DNA from: Parashewanella sp049608225
GTDB taxonomy: Bacteria > Pseudomonadota > Gammaproteobacteria > Enterobacterales > Shewanellaceae
Direction: 5' to 3'
Length of the DNA stretch: 64,000 bases
NCBI GenBank assembly: GCA_049608225.1
Contig: JBMYXI010000004.1
Span: forward strand, 1 to 64,000
Under the pieces are notes generated by a model that was not told the DNA's origin, ran no database searches, and saw nothing but the letters and a program-made list of their open reading frames with translations. The translations under genes were made by a program, and so were the position numbers. Below are positions 9,284 to 19,146 of this stretch, in pieces. Position 1 is the first letter of the stretch. Each line of letters begins with the position of its first letter.

Positions 9284-11140
9284 TTATTTCCATAACGACA
9301 ATACCAGCTCTTTTAATTGGTTTCTTTCAACTTTACTTCCTTCAACAACATTACCAATGTCAACACGAATTCTCGACCAAAATCGTTTTGGTCTGGTAGT
9401 AAGCGCATGGCCATCTTTATGACTAAAAAATGAGCCCCATAGTCCTGATAGTGCCATAGGAATGACAGGAACGGGATCACGCTCTAAAATCTTATTAATG
9501 CCCGGTTTAAACTCACCGATTTCACCGTCTGGCGATAAACGTCCTTCAGGGAAAATACACACTAACTCATCGTTATTTAGTGCATGATGAATGGACTCAA
9601 AAGCTTGCTCATAAGTCTGTTTTGATTGTCTTGGTGAACAAATGGGAATAACACCTGCGTGACGAAATAGGTATTTTAACAATGGTATTTCACTGATACT
9701 TTTATCCATCACAAAACGTATCGGACGTGTGGATGCCCCCATGATGATCAACGCGTCCATATAAGTCACATGATTACAAACAATCACCGCCGCACCTTGC
9801 TGTGGAATATGCTCTCGCCCACCAACCTTAACTCGATACAAGATATGGCTAAGTAAATAACTTAAAAAGCGTTGAGCAAATTCTGGTACCTGCTGATATA
9901 CGTATATCGCCACCAGCAAATTCATTAATGCCAGCAAGGTAAATAAGTTAGGAATACTCCATTCAAAAACAGACAGCAGCACAATGCCCATTACCGCTGA
10001 TGCGACCATAAATAACGCATTTAACATGTTGTTTGCTGCTATCGCTTGGGCACATTCGTTCTGTTTTGAGCGAGTTTGAATAAAGGCATACAAGGGCACA
10101 ATAAAAACCCCGCCACTCACGCCTATCATAGTCAAATCAAACATCAGTCGGTAATGCTGGCTATCATTGATAAAGTCACTAAAGCCAAATACAAAATTGC
10201 TATCCATAGGCACTGGCGGCACTGCCCATAACAAATCAACCCCAAAAATAGTTAAGCCAAGCACGCCAAACGGCAATACGCCTAACTCCACATGACCATA
10301 AGAAATTCGCTCACACAAAAATGAGCCTAACGCAATGCCCACTGAGAATAACGCTAGCAATAATGATACGACGGTAGCATCCGCATACAATTCAATTTTG
10401 GCAAAATTTGCAAACTGGGTAAGGTACGTCGCCCCTAAAAACCAAAACCAGCTAATAGCTAAAATTGCGTTCCAAATAGTACTGGTTTGCTTCACTTGTT
10501 TTAATAATCGCCAAGTACCCGATACAGGTTTAAACGGAATCTTATGAACCTCACCAATGGCAGGCATAGAGGGAATGGCTCGACTGAATAGATAACCCAA
10601 TATTGCGAGAAAGACCACAATACCCGCTGCGAATATTGAACCATTTTCCTGAGCAACAATGAGACCAGCACTGAGCGTTCCAAGTAAAATAGCCAAAAAC
10701 GTCCCCATTTCTACCCATGCGTTGCCACGGACTAACTCTGATTCATGTAATGCTTGAGGTAACAAAGAATACTTTACTGGGCCAAAATACGCCGACTGTG
10801 CCCCCATCAAAAAGAGCAAAACCAGCAAAATCAAATAACTTTGCAGCAAAATAGCAACGGCTGCCGCCAACATGATAACCAATTCCATAAGTTTTAATCG
10901 CCGGATCAAGCTTGCTTTATCCATGTTATCGGCGATGAGTCCTGCATGAGCTGAAAACAAAAAGAAGGGGAGAATAAACAAACCAGCGGCAAGGTTGACA
11001 AACAAAACACTGCTTATTGGTAAAGCCCCCATTTGACTATAAGTGACCAATAAAATAAGCACATTTTTATAGACGTTATCATTCAATGCACCTAAACATT
11101 GAGTGATAAAGTAAGGTAGAAATCGGCGCGAAAGAAACAT
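9284..11140 (-). CDS. MFS lysophospholipid transporter-acyltransferase fusion
   Basis: 618 aa from the ATG at 11140, which has an AGGA-type ribosome-binding site. Residues ~1-400 are a 12-helix major facilitator domain resembling LplT, beginning SRRFLPYFITQCLGALNDN. Residues ~425-618 are a PlsC-type acyltransferase with NHVTYMD (HX4D catalytic motif) and FPEGRLS. Such proteins flip lysophospholipid inward and reacylate it. The AMP-binding acyl-ACP synthetase domain of E. coli Aas is absent: the frame stops soon after the acyltransferase. The acyl donor therefore must be acyl-ACP or acyl-CoA made elsewhere (inference). Confidence 0.88.
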   Translation of the reverse strand: MFLSRRFLPYFITQCLGALNDNVYKNVLILLVTYSQMGALPISSVLFVNLAAGLFILPFFLFSAHAGLIADNMDKASLIRRLKLMELVIMLAAAVAILLQSYLILLVLLFLMGAQSAYFGPVKYSLLPQALHESELVRGNAWVEMGTFLAILLGTLSAGLIVAQENGSIFAAGIVVFLAILGYLFSRAIPSMPAIGEVHKIPFKPVSGTWRLLKQVKQTSTIWNAILAISWFWFLGATYLTQFANFAKIELYADATVVSLLLALFSVGIALGSFLCERISYGHVELGVLPFGVLGLTIFGVDLLWAVPPVPMDSNFVFGFSDFINDSQHYRLMFDLTMIGVSGGVFIVPLYAFIQTRSKQNECAQAIAANNMLNALFMVASAVMGIVLLSVFEWSIPNLFTLLALMNLLVAIYVYQQVPEFAQRFLSYLLSHILYRVKVGGREHIPQQGAAVIVCNHVTYMDALIIMGASTRPIRFVMDKSISEIPLLKYLFRHAGVIPICSPRQSKQTYEQAFESIHHALNNDELVCIFPEGRLSPDGEIGEFKPGINKILERDPVPVIPMALSGLWGSFFSHKDGHALTTRPKRFWSRIRVDIGNVVEGSKVERNQLKELVLSLWK

Positions 11141-11206
11141 CTCAATCCTAGATTTAAATTTCCAGTATATTGAAAATATCAACCTAGTAATGAAACCTCA
11201 ACAACA

Positions 11207-14188
11207 TCACGCAAAAAGCAAACTATTATTTAGGCCCGTTTGTACGGCTTTCGATGTATCACTCGGTAATTTACCAAAAAACTCTTGGCGATGCTTTGCG
11301 TCAAGCATACTCGCTATATAAACCAGTTTCGGTACCTTGAGCGGCTTAGTTTCATGTCGACTTATAGTGTTATTAATCAATTCATCCTGCAAGCTTTCAG
11401 CTTGTTCACCAAAACTTTCTCGCAAGAATTGAGAGCGATGTTCAAGTGCAATAGATAATATAACTTTCGAAATATTTCTCAGATAGTGCTCACTATGTTT
11501 CGTTTTCAAATAAGTTAAATATGCTTGTCTTTGTTCAACCTTTAACTGCTTAGCGAGTTCTGCTTTATGTTTACAATCGTCAGCCGAGAAATAGTTAACT
11601 AGGAATTCATTAGTTGCGTATTGTTGCATTAAATCCAATCGTACATGTTCTATCTCAAATAATTGATCAAATAGGGTAACGTTCATAGTACGATAATTTA
11701 ATAACTGCTTTAGAGTTGCCCACGGTATTTGTGAACAGGCTGATGCAAAGTCATCACCAAGCACTTGTGCAAACTCATTTAATTCCCTGCCTGTCAGCAT
11801 ACCCTCCGTCGATAAGCCTGAAAGGATTACAGACGCTCTTTTTTTAATCTGTTGTTTTTCTGAATCTTTGTTCGCGCTTTGGTAACTGGTTTTAAGTGAC
11901 ATTGCATAACCTGCCACCAAATTTCTGATCAATCTTAAAGGGTTATCATTCGTTACATAGGAAGCTGACTCTGACGCCTCTTTATCACGTGCAGATTGTT
12001 TAAATAAGTCCATAACATTTTCGGCGGAAAGCGCATCTAATAGTTGCAGCTTTCTTTGTGAACTGAGGTGTGTAATGCTTTCGTCTGCTGTTAAGAGTAA
12101 TTCTTGTATTGCAATAGGCATATTTACAAAGCATTCAGCCATGAAATCCACATTCCCTGTTTGTAATGACTGGAGGTGATCAATTAATAGTATGGTGCGC
12201 ATTATCAATTGCGCATGCTGATCTGCTGGATGAGAAGCCATCGCTTTATCAAGTCCATCAACAACTTGTTTAGCAGACGGGTACCTCTGAGATGAATAAG
12301 TACGCTCCATTACTGTCTTGAATTTGAGTTCCTGCTCTGTATCTGCCAACACCTCAACAACTTGATCAGAAGAGCTTGTGTTAGTGTTGTCGAGAACTAA
12401 TTGCCAGAGCTCAATGTCTTTTTGAGGTAATGTTTGCTGTAACGCGTTCACTTCCAGCACAAGCATTTTTCGAACCATCAACGAGGGGAGACACTGATAA
12501 GCAGCAAGCACGGCTCTTGCGTCTTTAAGCGCAGCTTGTTGCAACACTCTTTCACTTTGTTCTACTGGCAATGAATTAGGTTGTTGATCGGCGATAAATT
12601 CAAGAAAATGAACTTTCACGTAAGCATCTAGCTTCGGGTACAAAAGCACTTGGCGATACAACCTATTTATGATTTGCTCTTTAACCTGCCCTCGTGAATG
12701 TTCAATTATGATTGCAAGTGTCAAAGACCACATTCTTCTGTCATTGAAGCTCTCGATACGCAAAATCAAAAACTCTGAGATCTTTTCAATCACGCCTGAT
12801 TGCGTATCAGCTACATGTGGCATTACTTTTGCCAATGTTTGCAAGGCCTGTGGTAGTTTAATGTTTGAGTGCGTAACTTTGTGTAATTCAGTTCCTTTGT
12901 GTGAGAAATGACGACCTTGATATCGAGGTTCAGGCTGCCATCTTATTGCCGATAGCTCATAACTTTTTGCCTCTTTAGTTAACAATTCACCAGCACAAGT
13001 ACTCCACTCTTGTTTGCATTTTTCTCTCCTTTGACGAATAACGTCTTCACTTGAAGTAGCTCCGTGACTTGCTTTAGAACTATGCCGCTGTTCTTTGGTT
13101 TTATTTATCTCATCAACTTGGGTTAGTAAGTCTAATATCGTTGAAAAGTTAACAACTTCTACCTGATGTTCTGACAATATATTTATGATGATAAAGGCTT
13201 TCGTCATATCAGCCGCGAGTAAGTCTTGTAACGTATCATTCATTGCAGCATCTTGCTGTAGCGAATCCCATACAACTTGAGGGTACTTCTTATGAAGGCC
13301 TTCAAGCGCTTCCATTGTATCCATAACGGAAATCGCAGTGTGAAAACACGCTTGTATCAATTCAGGCTCAGCATCATCTGGCATATACGATAAAAAATGC
13401 AGCAATTTTTTTGCTTCTGGAGTATTGCCACTTTTGGCTAACGTCGGAATGGTACCGTCGTTGATAAGTCGACTTACCCCTTTTGTACCAATTATTTTCA
13501 TCAGAAAAGGTAATTGACGATCTTTTTTTGCTTTTCCGTATGCCTGTAAAAAGTCCTCTGATGTTATTTGCCTACTGATCTTATCTAAATAAGCCTGCTG
13601 CGCTTCGTCTGGCAAGCGCTCCACCATTAAAACAACTTTTTCAGGATCATCTTTAACCATGGATACAATGTGCTCATCCGATATGGGCAGTTCAGTCTCT
13701 TTATAACTGCAACCACACATAGAGTTTCGAAAGTGCTGACTCGTTTTTCCCGTATCCACTTCCTGTTCCGCAGCAGTTCTACTTTTGTGTTCACGAAACT
13801 CAAAGAACTCTTTTATAAGTCTTGCTGAAAGAAAAGGACTCTCTTCCTTGACGATATCCCAGATATATTCACGCTTTGCATCAAGCGTTTGATTTCTTGC
13901 TTCAGACAGTTCCTCACTTTTCGAATTTTTTAATACATGATGCAATACAGCCGGACAATACTCGCTGCTTTTTGTTGTTCTCATCCCCCACATTTCGGTT
14001 AGCTCTTCAACAACAATCCCCTCTCCAGAATCAACCTTACTGCTAATTTTGAATGTACGCTTTTTCCCATCAGAAAAGGTGCAAGCTACCTCAACAGAAC
14101 CACGCTTGCTCAACTGCTTTTGTTGAGTATCACCCCATACAAGAGTATGAGAATTTAAGCTCGTATTTGAAGTTGCTGCAACCATCAT
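11207..14188 (-). CDS. Giant uncharacterised helical-repeat protein, paralogue A
   Basis: 993 aa, not recognised. No signal peptide or membrane segment. The N-terminal ~70 residues look beta-rich (VEVACTFSDGKKRTFKIS), a linker with MCGCSYKE follows at about 150, and the rest is alpha-helical with repeated units of the type PEKVVLMVERLPDEAQQ, suggesting a HEAT/ARM-like solenoid. The C-terminus (IASMLDAKHRQEFFGKLP) matches that of the neighbouring 793-aa protein (IGTLLDAEHQSLLLSKLP), as does a segment at about 157-205. The two are clearly paralogues. ATG codons at 14188 and 14185 are both possible starts; no strong ribosome-binding site is visible. Confidence 0.8.
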   Translation of the reverse strand: MMVAATSNTSLNSHTLVWGDTQQKQLSKRGSVEVACTFSDGKKRTFKISSKVDSGEGIVVEELTEMWGMRTTKSSEYCPAVLHHVLKNSKSEELSEARNQTLDAKREYIWDIVKEESPFLSARLIKEFFEFREHKSRTAAEQEVDTGKTSQHFRNSMCGCSYKETELPISDEHIVSMVKDDPEKVVLMVERLPDEAQQAYLDKISRQITSEDFLQAYGKAKKDRQLPFLMKIIGTKGVSRLINDGTIPTLAKSGNTPEAKKLLHFLSYMPDDAEPELIQACFHTAISVMDTMEALEGLHKKYPQVVWDSLQQDAAMNDTLQDLLAADMTKAFIIINILSEHQVEVVNFSTILDLLTQVDEINKTKEQRHSSKASHGATSSEDVIRQRREKCKQEWSTCAGELLTKEAKSYELSAIRWQPEPRYQGRHFSHKGTELHKVTHSNIKLPQALQTLAKVMPHVADTQSGVIEKISEFLILRIESFNDRRMWSLTLAIIIEHSRGQVKEQIINRLYRQVLLYPKLDAYVKVHFLEFIADQQPNSLPVEQSERVLQQAALKDARAVLAAYQCLPSLMVRKMLVLEVNALQQTLPQKDIELWQLVLDNTNTSSSDQVVEVLADTEQELKFKTVMERTYSSQRYPSAKQVVDGLDKAMASHPADQHAQLIMRTILLIDHLQSLQTGNVDFMAECFVNMPIAIQELLLTADESITHLSSQRKLQLLDALSAENVMDLFKQSARDKEASESASYVTNDNPLRLIRNLVAGYAMSLKTSYQSANKDSEKQQIKKRASVILSGLSTEGMLTGRELNEFAQVLGDDFASACSQIPWATLKQLLNYRTMNVTLFDQLFEIEHVRLDLMQQYATNEFLVNYFSADDCKHKAELAKQLKVEQRQAYLTYLKTKHSEHYLRNISKVILSIALEHRSQFLRESFGEQAESLQDELINNTISRHETKPLKVPKLVYIASMLDAKHRQEFFGKLPSDTSKAVQTGLNNSLLFA

Positions 14189-14391
14189 TTATCCACTTAT
14201 TCACGTCTTTTGTTAACTTAAGCTTTGTCAACAACAGCACGGTTAACAACGTAACTAAAGAAAAATTAATGATAAAACTGAAATTAGGCTAAGCGAGATC
14301 ACACAAATAAACAGTGAGTTATGGCACTCCATAGAGTAACCCTTCAACGTATTTAGCATATCCAGTAAAGATTTAGCCTGAGCTTTCTTAC

Positions 14392-16773
14392 TTATTCATG
14401 TGAAACAGGCTCAAGTTTGGACTTCAATAAATCAACAGCATACTGGGGAAGTTTTGACAATAATAGAGACTGATGTTCTGCGTCGAGTAACGTACCAATA
14501 TTTATTAACTGTTTTTCTGTCAACTTGTTACCTCTACCTTTCAGCACTTCCCCAGCATTTACTAGCTTAGTGATCAATCTTTGTTGTATTTCATTTTTAC
14601 ATTGAAGCTGGGTAACAAATGAAGGTGACACTCCCGCTTTCTCTTTTAAGATCTGAGTTAGCACTTTGTGGTTATTTTTCGCGTTCGACTGTTCACCATA
14701 TTGCCATAACGCGTCAACTTGCACAGGCGACAGTGCTGGAAGTAACGTTAACGGTATCTTTTTATTATCTTTTATATAGGCATACAAAAATGGTGTTATC
14801 TCATCTTTGCACTCTCCGGGGTCTGCGGCACTGAGTTCCTCAAGATCGTCTTTTATTCTTTTTTCTAGGTATTTCGCTTGAGACTTCTCTGAAAGCTTTG
14901 AAAAAACCTTTAAAGGCATAGGGTGATCACCGATAGATTCAACAATCATACCTTCAACCCAATGCAGACTCGACTCAAGTTCAGCCTGATCACCCAGCGA
15001 AGCATCCTTTAAGCTTTTATAAGCGATAGTCAGCGATTCGACAAGGTGAGTTAAACTGTCTGAGTTATGAAGTAGTTCCTCTACAACCGTTCTTTGGCAT
15101 CCAGATTTATCACGAGGTAAACCCAATACTGCAATCAAGAGGCTGGGCATTTGAGCGAGTTCAATTTTATCAGATTCAGCTAACGTCAAGACTTTTTGGC
15201 TTCTTCTGGCTTCTAGAAATTGCTGAGATAAGTTTTCTAGATCCGTCGTTAACGCGTTAACAAAAAGTGCGGTAACAACAGTATTTGAGCTACCTCCTTT
15301 CGGTAAATAATGGCTCAATTGCAAAGCGAGTTTTAGATTCATCGCAGGTTGCTTTGCTTTTATCTGTTGGCAAAAGCTATCGCTAACGACAAAATGAGCA
15401 ACTGGCTCAGGGTGAACCTTTACAGCAGGTGAATTAAAAAGTAACGGTCTAAATAAGGGACGAGTTTTTTCTGGCATCTTCTTGCTAATCACAGCCAGTA
15501 AACCAACTTTTGTTTCATCAGAAAGCGAACTGTTCACTAACTCTTCAAAATACACGGCACAAAAATCGGATTTCAAATCTTCTCCTAAGTGCTCAACTAT
15601 CATCGATAGAACTACAACGGCTTGATTCTGGTTACCCGTGCAATGAGATAAACAACGTCTAACAAGCTCTCTTGCCTCTGTTTCGGGAACAGCCTCCACT
15701 TGTGCGAACACCTTGCCTAACCAACTTATCTCAGTATGCTGCGCTTCCTCTAATGCAAGAGCAACATCCCATATCGTTTCTTTTTTGACACTATCAGGAT
15801 AAAAAGAATAAATATATTTCAGCAGATTAGGCTTCTCTGCCGCTAAATCAGTAAGAAACTGTGATGAGTTAGTCGCGTTGCGAAAGGCGTGATATACCTT
15901 TGGTGTTTGCCCTTCAAACGTTCCAACAAAAGCTATCCAACTAGGAAAGTTAGTCGCCTTAATAATCGATTGAACTATCTCTCCTACACATTGTTTCTCA
16001 TCATCAAGGTATATCAACTCCAGTACATCTAACGCAATATAAAAGTCTAACTTCGCGACTGCAGACTGCAAATTCTCAATATTCTCTGACGACCATAATT
16101 TTTTTACATTAACCTTCCCCATTAATGTAACAAGCGCTTCACGGTTAATTTTCCCTAGCCCCATTTTCACTAGACTCGACTGAAAATCATCGAATGAAAC
16201 CAACTGCTGCACTCTGGACATTTCTTCATCACGTGAATCTTGCGGGAGCGATTGAATAAAACCAAGTACTTTACTGGGCTCTTGTAGTATCAAACGCCTT
16301 AATTCTTGATCTGCTATCGGTATCTTATGACTTTTTTTCGTAGTAATTGAGATCATTTCAAAGCCACTATCTTCAGTAGAGCTACTCGATTCTTTGGGAT
16401 GATTGATGAATGCAGTGAACATTGATTTGGCTTTCTCTACGGGTTGACTTACAAGAAATCGAGAAAGTACATCTAAATTTTGATTACAGAGGCTGGCACG
16501 CTCTTCATCGCTAAATACGTCGGCACCATTAACTAACAAATAAAGCAGTATTTCGTCTTTAACAGATGGCTCACACTGAGTCCCTTTTCCAAGCATTCGA
16601 TATTGACGTATTTCAGCAGCGCCATCTTTGATTTCCACCTGATATTTGATGGCTTTTCCATCACCATTTTTATACTCAATAGTCGATGGCTTGTTTTGCT
16701 TTAAATTATTGCGCTCTCTTGGATCCCACTTAATCCATACCTGTTGACTACTTCCACTTGCTGATGTTGCCAT
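14392..16773 (-). CDS. Giant uncharacterised helical-repeat protein, paralogue B
   Basis: 793 aa, not recognised. GAGGTG precedes the ATG. The architecture mirrors paralogue A: a beta-rich N-terminal ~75 residues, a Ser-rich linker near 130-140 (KESSSSTEDSG), then IPIADQELRRLILQEPSKVL, which aligns with LPISDEHIVSMVKDDPEKVV of A. A long helical solenoid ends in the same LLDAEHQ..LSKLP signature. It is about 200 residues shorter than A, mostly in the middle. The 203-bp gap between the genes allows a separate promoter, but both may be cotranscribed B then A. Role unknown; a scaffold, adhesion or effector function is only speculation. Confidence 0.8.
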   Translation of the reverse strand: MATSASGSSQQVWIKWDPRERNNLKQNKPSTIEYKNGDGKAIKYQVEIKDGAAEIRQYRMLGKGTQCEPSVKDEILLYLLVNGADVFSDEERASLCNQNLDVLSRFLVSQPVEKAKSMFTAFINHPKESSSSTEDSGFEMISITTKKSHKIPIADQELRRLILQEPSKVLGFIQSLPQDSRDEEMSRVQQLVSFDDFQSSLVKMGLGKINREALVTLMGKVNVKKLWSSENIENLQSAVAKLDFYIALDVLELIYLDDEKQCVGEIVQSIIKATNFPSWIAFVGTFEGQTPKVYHAFRNATNSSQFLTDLAAEKPNLLKYIYSFYPDSVKKETIWDVALALEEAQHTEISWLGKVFAQVEAVPETEARELVRRCLSHCTGNQNQAVVVLSMIVEHLGEDLKSDFCAVYFEELVNSSLSDETKVGLLAVISKKMPEKTRPLFRPLLFNSPAVKVHPEPVAHFVVSDSFCQQIKAKQPAMNLKLALQLSHYLPKGGSSNTVVTALFVNALTTDLENLSQQFLEARRSQKVLTLAESDKIELAQMPSLLIAVLGLPRDKSGCQRTVVEELLHNSDSLTHLVESLTIAYKSLKDASLGDQAELESSLHWVEGMIVESIGDHPMPLKVFSKLSEKSQAKYLEKRIKDDLEELSAADPGECKDEITPFLYAYIKDNKKIPLTLLPALSPVQVDALWQYGEQSNAKNNHKVLTQILKEKAGVSPSFVTQLQCKNEIQQRLITKLVNAGEVLKGRGNKLTEKQLINIGTLLDAEHQSLLLSKLPQYAVDLLKSKLEPVSHE

Positions 16774-16947
16774 AAAACACCTCGTCTACTTGCTCGTATC
16801 ACTTAATTAAAACACTGCGTGATAATGAGCTAAGTAAAAAATCAAAACCTATTGATTAAGTGTCGATGCTATTTTCAATTTCGCAATTCAAATGGAAATA
16901 TAATGAGAAATAAAGAAAGTCCTTATTAACAAGAAGCTACATTGACT

Positions 16948-17781
16948 TCACTCTGATGGCGTTATCAGGCGATGCTCCCAACTCATATCGAGTCGACCGA
17001 TAGCAATAAAATTGGGGTTTTCAAGACTCTCTCTTTGGTTATAAGACAACTGATTGAGTTGTAGATCTGTGATTGTTCCACCCGCTTCCTCAAGGATCAC
17101 TTGGGCAGCGCCAGTATCCCACTCCCCCGTTGGACCAATTCTGACGTAACAATCAGCTTTACCTTCAGCAACTAAACAGCTTTTTAATGCCGCGCCACCT
17201 AAGCGAATAAGCTGATGCTCATAATCAGATTGAAATAAAGACAAAACGGTTTGTGGATTTTGGCGACGGCTGACCGCAATGGTTAATGACGAATGTTGAT
17301 CTTTCACGTGTTGGCTAATGATCTGTGTTTGTTGTCCATGTTCTCTTTTGAATGCTCCTTGTCCTTTCATTGCGTAATAACAGATATCACGCATTGGCGC
17401 ATACACAACCCCCAATGTCGGCTTATTATTCTCAACTAAGGCAATAAGTACAGCAAAGTCACCACTACCTGCAATAAACTCCCCTGTACCATCTAGGGGA
17501 TCCACCAGCCAATAACGCTGCCATTGCTGACGAATAGATAACGGAATATTCGCATCTTCCTCCGATAAAATCGGAATATCAGGTGTCAACGATTGCAGCC
17601 GTTTGATGATCAATTCGTGGGATGCTAAATCGGCCGATGTCACGGGTGTATGGTCTTCTTTTATGCACTTTTCAAAATTACCTTGTTGAAAAATTGCCTT
17701 TACCTCTGTTCCCGCTTGCATTGCCACATCAATAATTGACTCGACAAATGCTTGTGACTCATTTATAGCTCCTGCGGCCAT
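16948..17781 (-). CDS. cysQ: 3'(2'),5'-bisphosphate nucleotidase
   Basis: 277 aa. Hydrolyses PAP, the by-product of sulfate assimilation and 4'-phosphopantetheine transfer, to AMP. Inositol monophosphatase fold: metal-binding LSEED near residue 78, DPLDGTGEF as the second metal site and the C-terminal WDTGAAQVILEEAGG motif. It lies 17 bp downstream of nudE on the same strand and both are probably one transcript, an arrangement common beside type II secretion genes in related bacteria. Confidence 0.93.
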   Translation of the reverse strand: MAAGAINESQAFVESIIDVAMQAGTEVKAIFQQGNFEKCIKEDHTPVTSADLASHELIIKRLQSLTPDIPILSEEDANIPLSIRQQWQRYWLVDPLDGTGEFIAGSGDFAVLIALVENNKPTLGVVYAPMRDICYYAMKGQGAFKREHGQQTQIISQHVKDQHSSLTIAVSRRQNPQTVLSLFQSDYEHQLIRLGGAALKSCLVAEGKADCYVRIGPTGEWDTGAAQVILEEAGGTITDLQLNQLSYNQRESLENPNFIAIGRLDMSWEHRLITPSE

Positions 17782-17798
17782 GTACTGCTCCTAGTAAA

Positions 17799-18350
17799 CT
17801 ACTGCTTTTCTAATTCATGAATCGCTAAAAATAATGCACTCACACTTCTTGCTTCTGTAAATTGTTTCTCATTTAACAATTGGCGCCAATTATTAATATT
17901 CCAAGGAAGAGTAACAATAGGTTCTGGTTCATCCCCTTCCAACTCACTTGAGTATAATTCTTCAGCCAAGTAAATATGCATCTTACTGGAGAAATAGCTA
18001 GGGGCTAGACTGACCTCTTTAAGATAGGTTAATTTTCGGCTTCCGAAACCAATTTCTTCTTGCAACTCTCGATTAGCAGCTTGTTCGGGTGTTTCTCCCT
18101 CATCAATAAGTCCTTTCGGAAAACCAAGTTCATAATCATGAGTTCCCGCCGCATACTCTAACGCTAGCAATAATTGTTCACCATGCACAGGTACCACCAT
18201 CACAGCACCACGGCTATGACCTTTCATTCGCTCATATTGCCTTTTTTCACCATTTGAAAACTCCAAATCCAACTGTTCAATGGTAAATAAACGGCTTTGA
18301 GCAACCGTCTTTTGCAAATGTATTATCGGCTTTTGCTGTCGCTTTGGCAT
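17799..18350 (-). CDS. nudE: ADP compounds hydrolase (Nudix)
   Basis: 183 aa from the ATG at 18350, chosen because it aligns with the E. coli NudE start (MPKRQQKPII). Hydrolyses ADP-ribose, NADH and Ap3A-type dinucleotides. The Nudix box is complete: GLIDEGETPEQAANRELQEE followed by IGFG. LAPSYFSSKM and DEPEP after the box are typical of NudE. It is divergent from yrfG with 74 bp between starts and is followed by cysQ. Confidence 0.95.
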   Translation of the reverse strand: MPKRQQKPIIHLQKTVAQSRLFTIEQLDLEFSNGEKRQYERMKGHSRGAVMVVPVHGEQLLLALEYAAGTHDYELGFPKGLIDEGETPEQAANRELQEEIGFGSRKLTYLKEVSLAPSYFSSKMHIYLAEELYSSELEGDEPEPIVTLPWNINNWRQLLNEKQFTEARSVSALFLAIHELEKQ

Positions 18351-18424
18351 CAATGCTCCTGAACTCCATAATGGTTTCAGGTACAATCTTACTACTCATT
18401 ACTGGATCTACAATAGGAATTTGC

Positions 18425-19078
18425 ATGATCTCATGGTCTGACATTGATACTGTTTTACTCGATATGGATGGAACTTTACTGGATCTGCATTTCGACAACC
18501 ATTTATGGTTAACAATGGTGCCCAACGCCATTGCCAAAGCACACGAAATTTCAGTTGAACAAGCACAAGAGAAAGTTGAACAAGCTTACGTTGAAGTTCA
18601 TGGCACCTTAAATTGGTATGATCTTAATTATTGGCAGCAACGATTCAATATCGACATCGCTGCACTGCATGAAGCTTCCACCCAACGCATTGTACTTCGA
18701 AGCGATACCATGCCGTTTCTATCGGCATTATCAGCCATGAATAAAACTCGCATTCTTGCAACCAATGCTCACCCAGACAGTTTAGCGTTAAAACTTAAAC
18801 ACACAGAATTAGCAGACGGCTTAGACGAAATACTGTCTAGCCACGAATTTGGTTGCCCCAAAGAAGATCCACAATTTTGGACATCCTTGTTCAAAAAATA
18901 CAATCTAGACCCAAGTCGCTGCCTGTTCATTGATGATAATGAACATATTCTTGAAGCTGCAAAAAAAGCCGGTGTTGGGTTTCAATTAGGCATTAAAAAC
19001 CCAGATAGTCAGCAACCAAATAAAGAATACCAGCATTTTTCTGCAATTGAAGATTACCAAGAAATTTATACAAGTTAG
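18425..19078 (+). CDS. yrfG: GMP/IMP nucleotidase, HAD superfamily
   Basis: 217 aa from the ATG at 18425. A longer frame exists upstream, but this start matches E. coli YrfG, which begins just before the WQDVDTVLLDMDGT region. HAD motif I is LLDMDGTLLDL. Motif II lies around ILATNAHP, and the C-terminal motif is FIDDNEHILEAA. Dephosphorylates purine nucleoside monophosphates. Divergent from nudE. Confidence 0.92.
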   Translation: MISWSDIDTVLLDMDGTLLDLHFDNHLWLTMVPNAIAKAHEISVEQAQEKVEQAYVEVHGTLNWYDLNYWQQRFNIDIAALHEASTQRIVLRSDTMPFLSALSAMNKTRILATNAHPDSLALKLKHTELADGLDEILSSHEFGCPKEDPQFWTSLFKKYNLDPSRCLFIDDNEHILEAAKKAGVGFQLGIKNPDSQQPNKEYQHFSAIEDYQEIYTS

Positions 19079-19146
19079 TTTTCGTTAACGTTACAGTCAG
19101 CTTTGTGCGCCTATGATGAACCTGATTACATAACATGAGGTTTCAT

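Noticed and set aside
18344..18424. N-terminal extension of yrfG
   Set aside because: The extra 27 residues are hydrophobic, overlap the nudE start on the other strand, and are absent from the E. coli protein.
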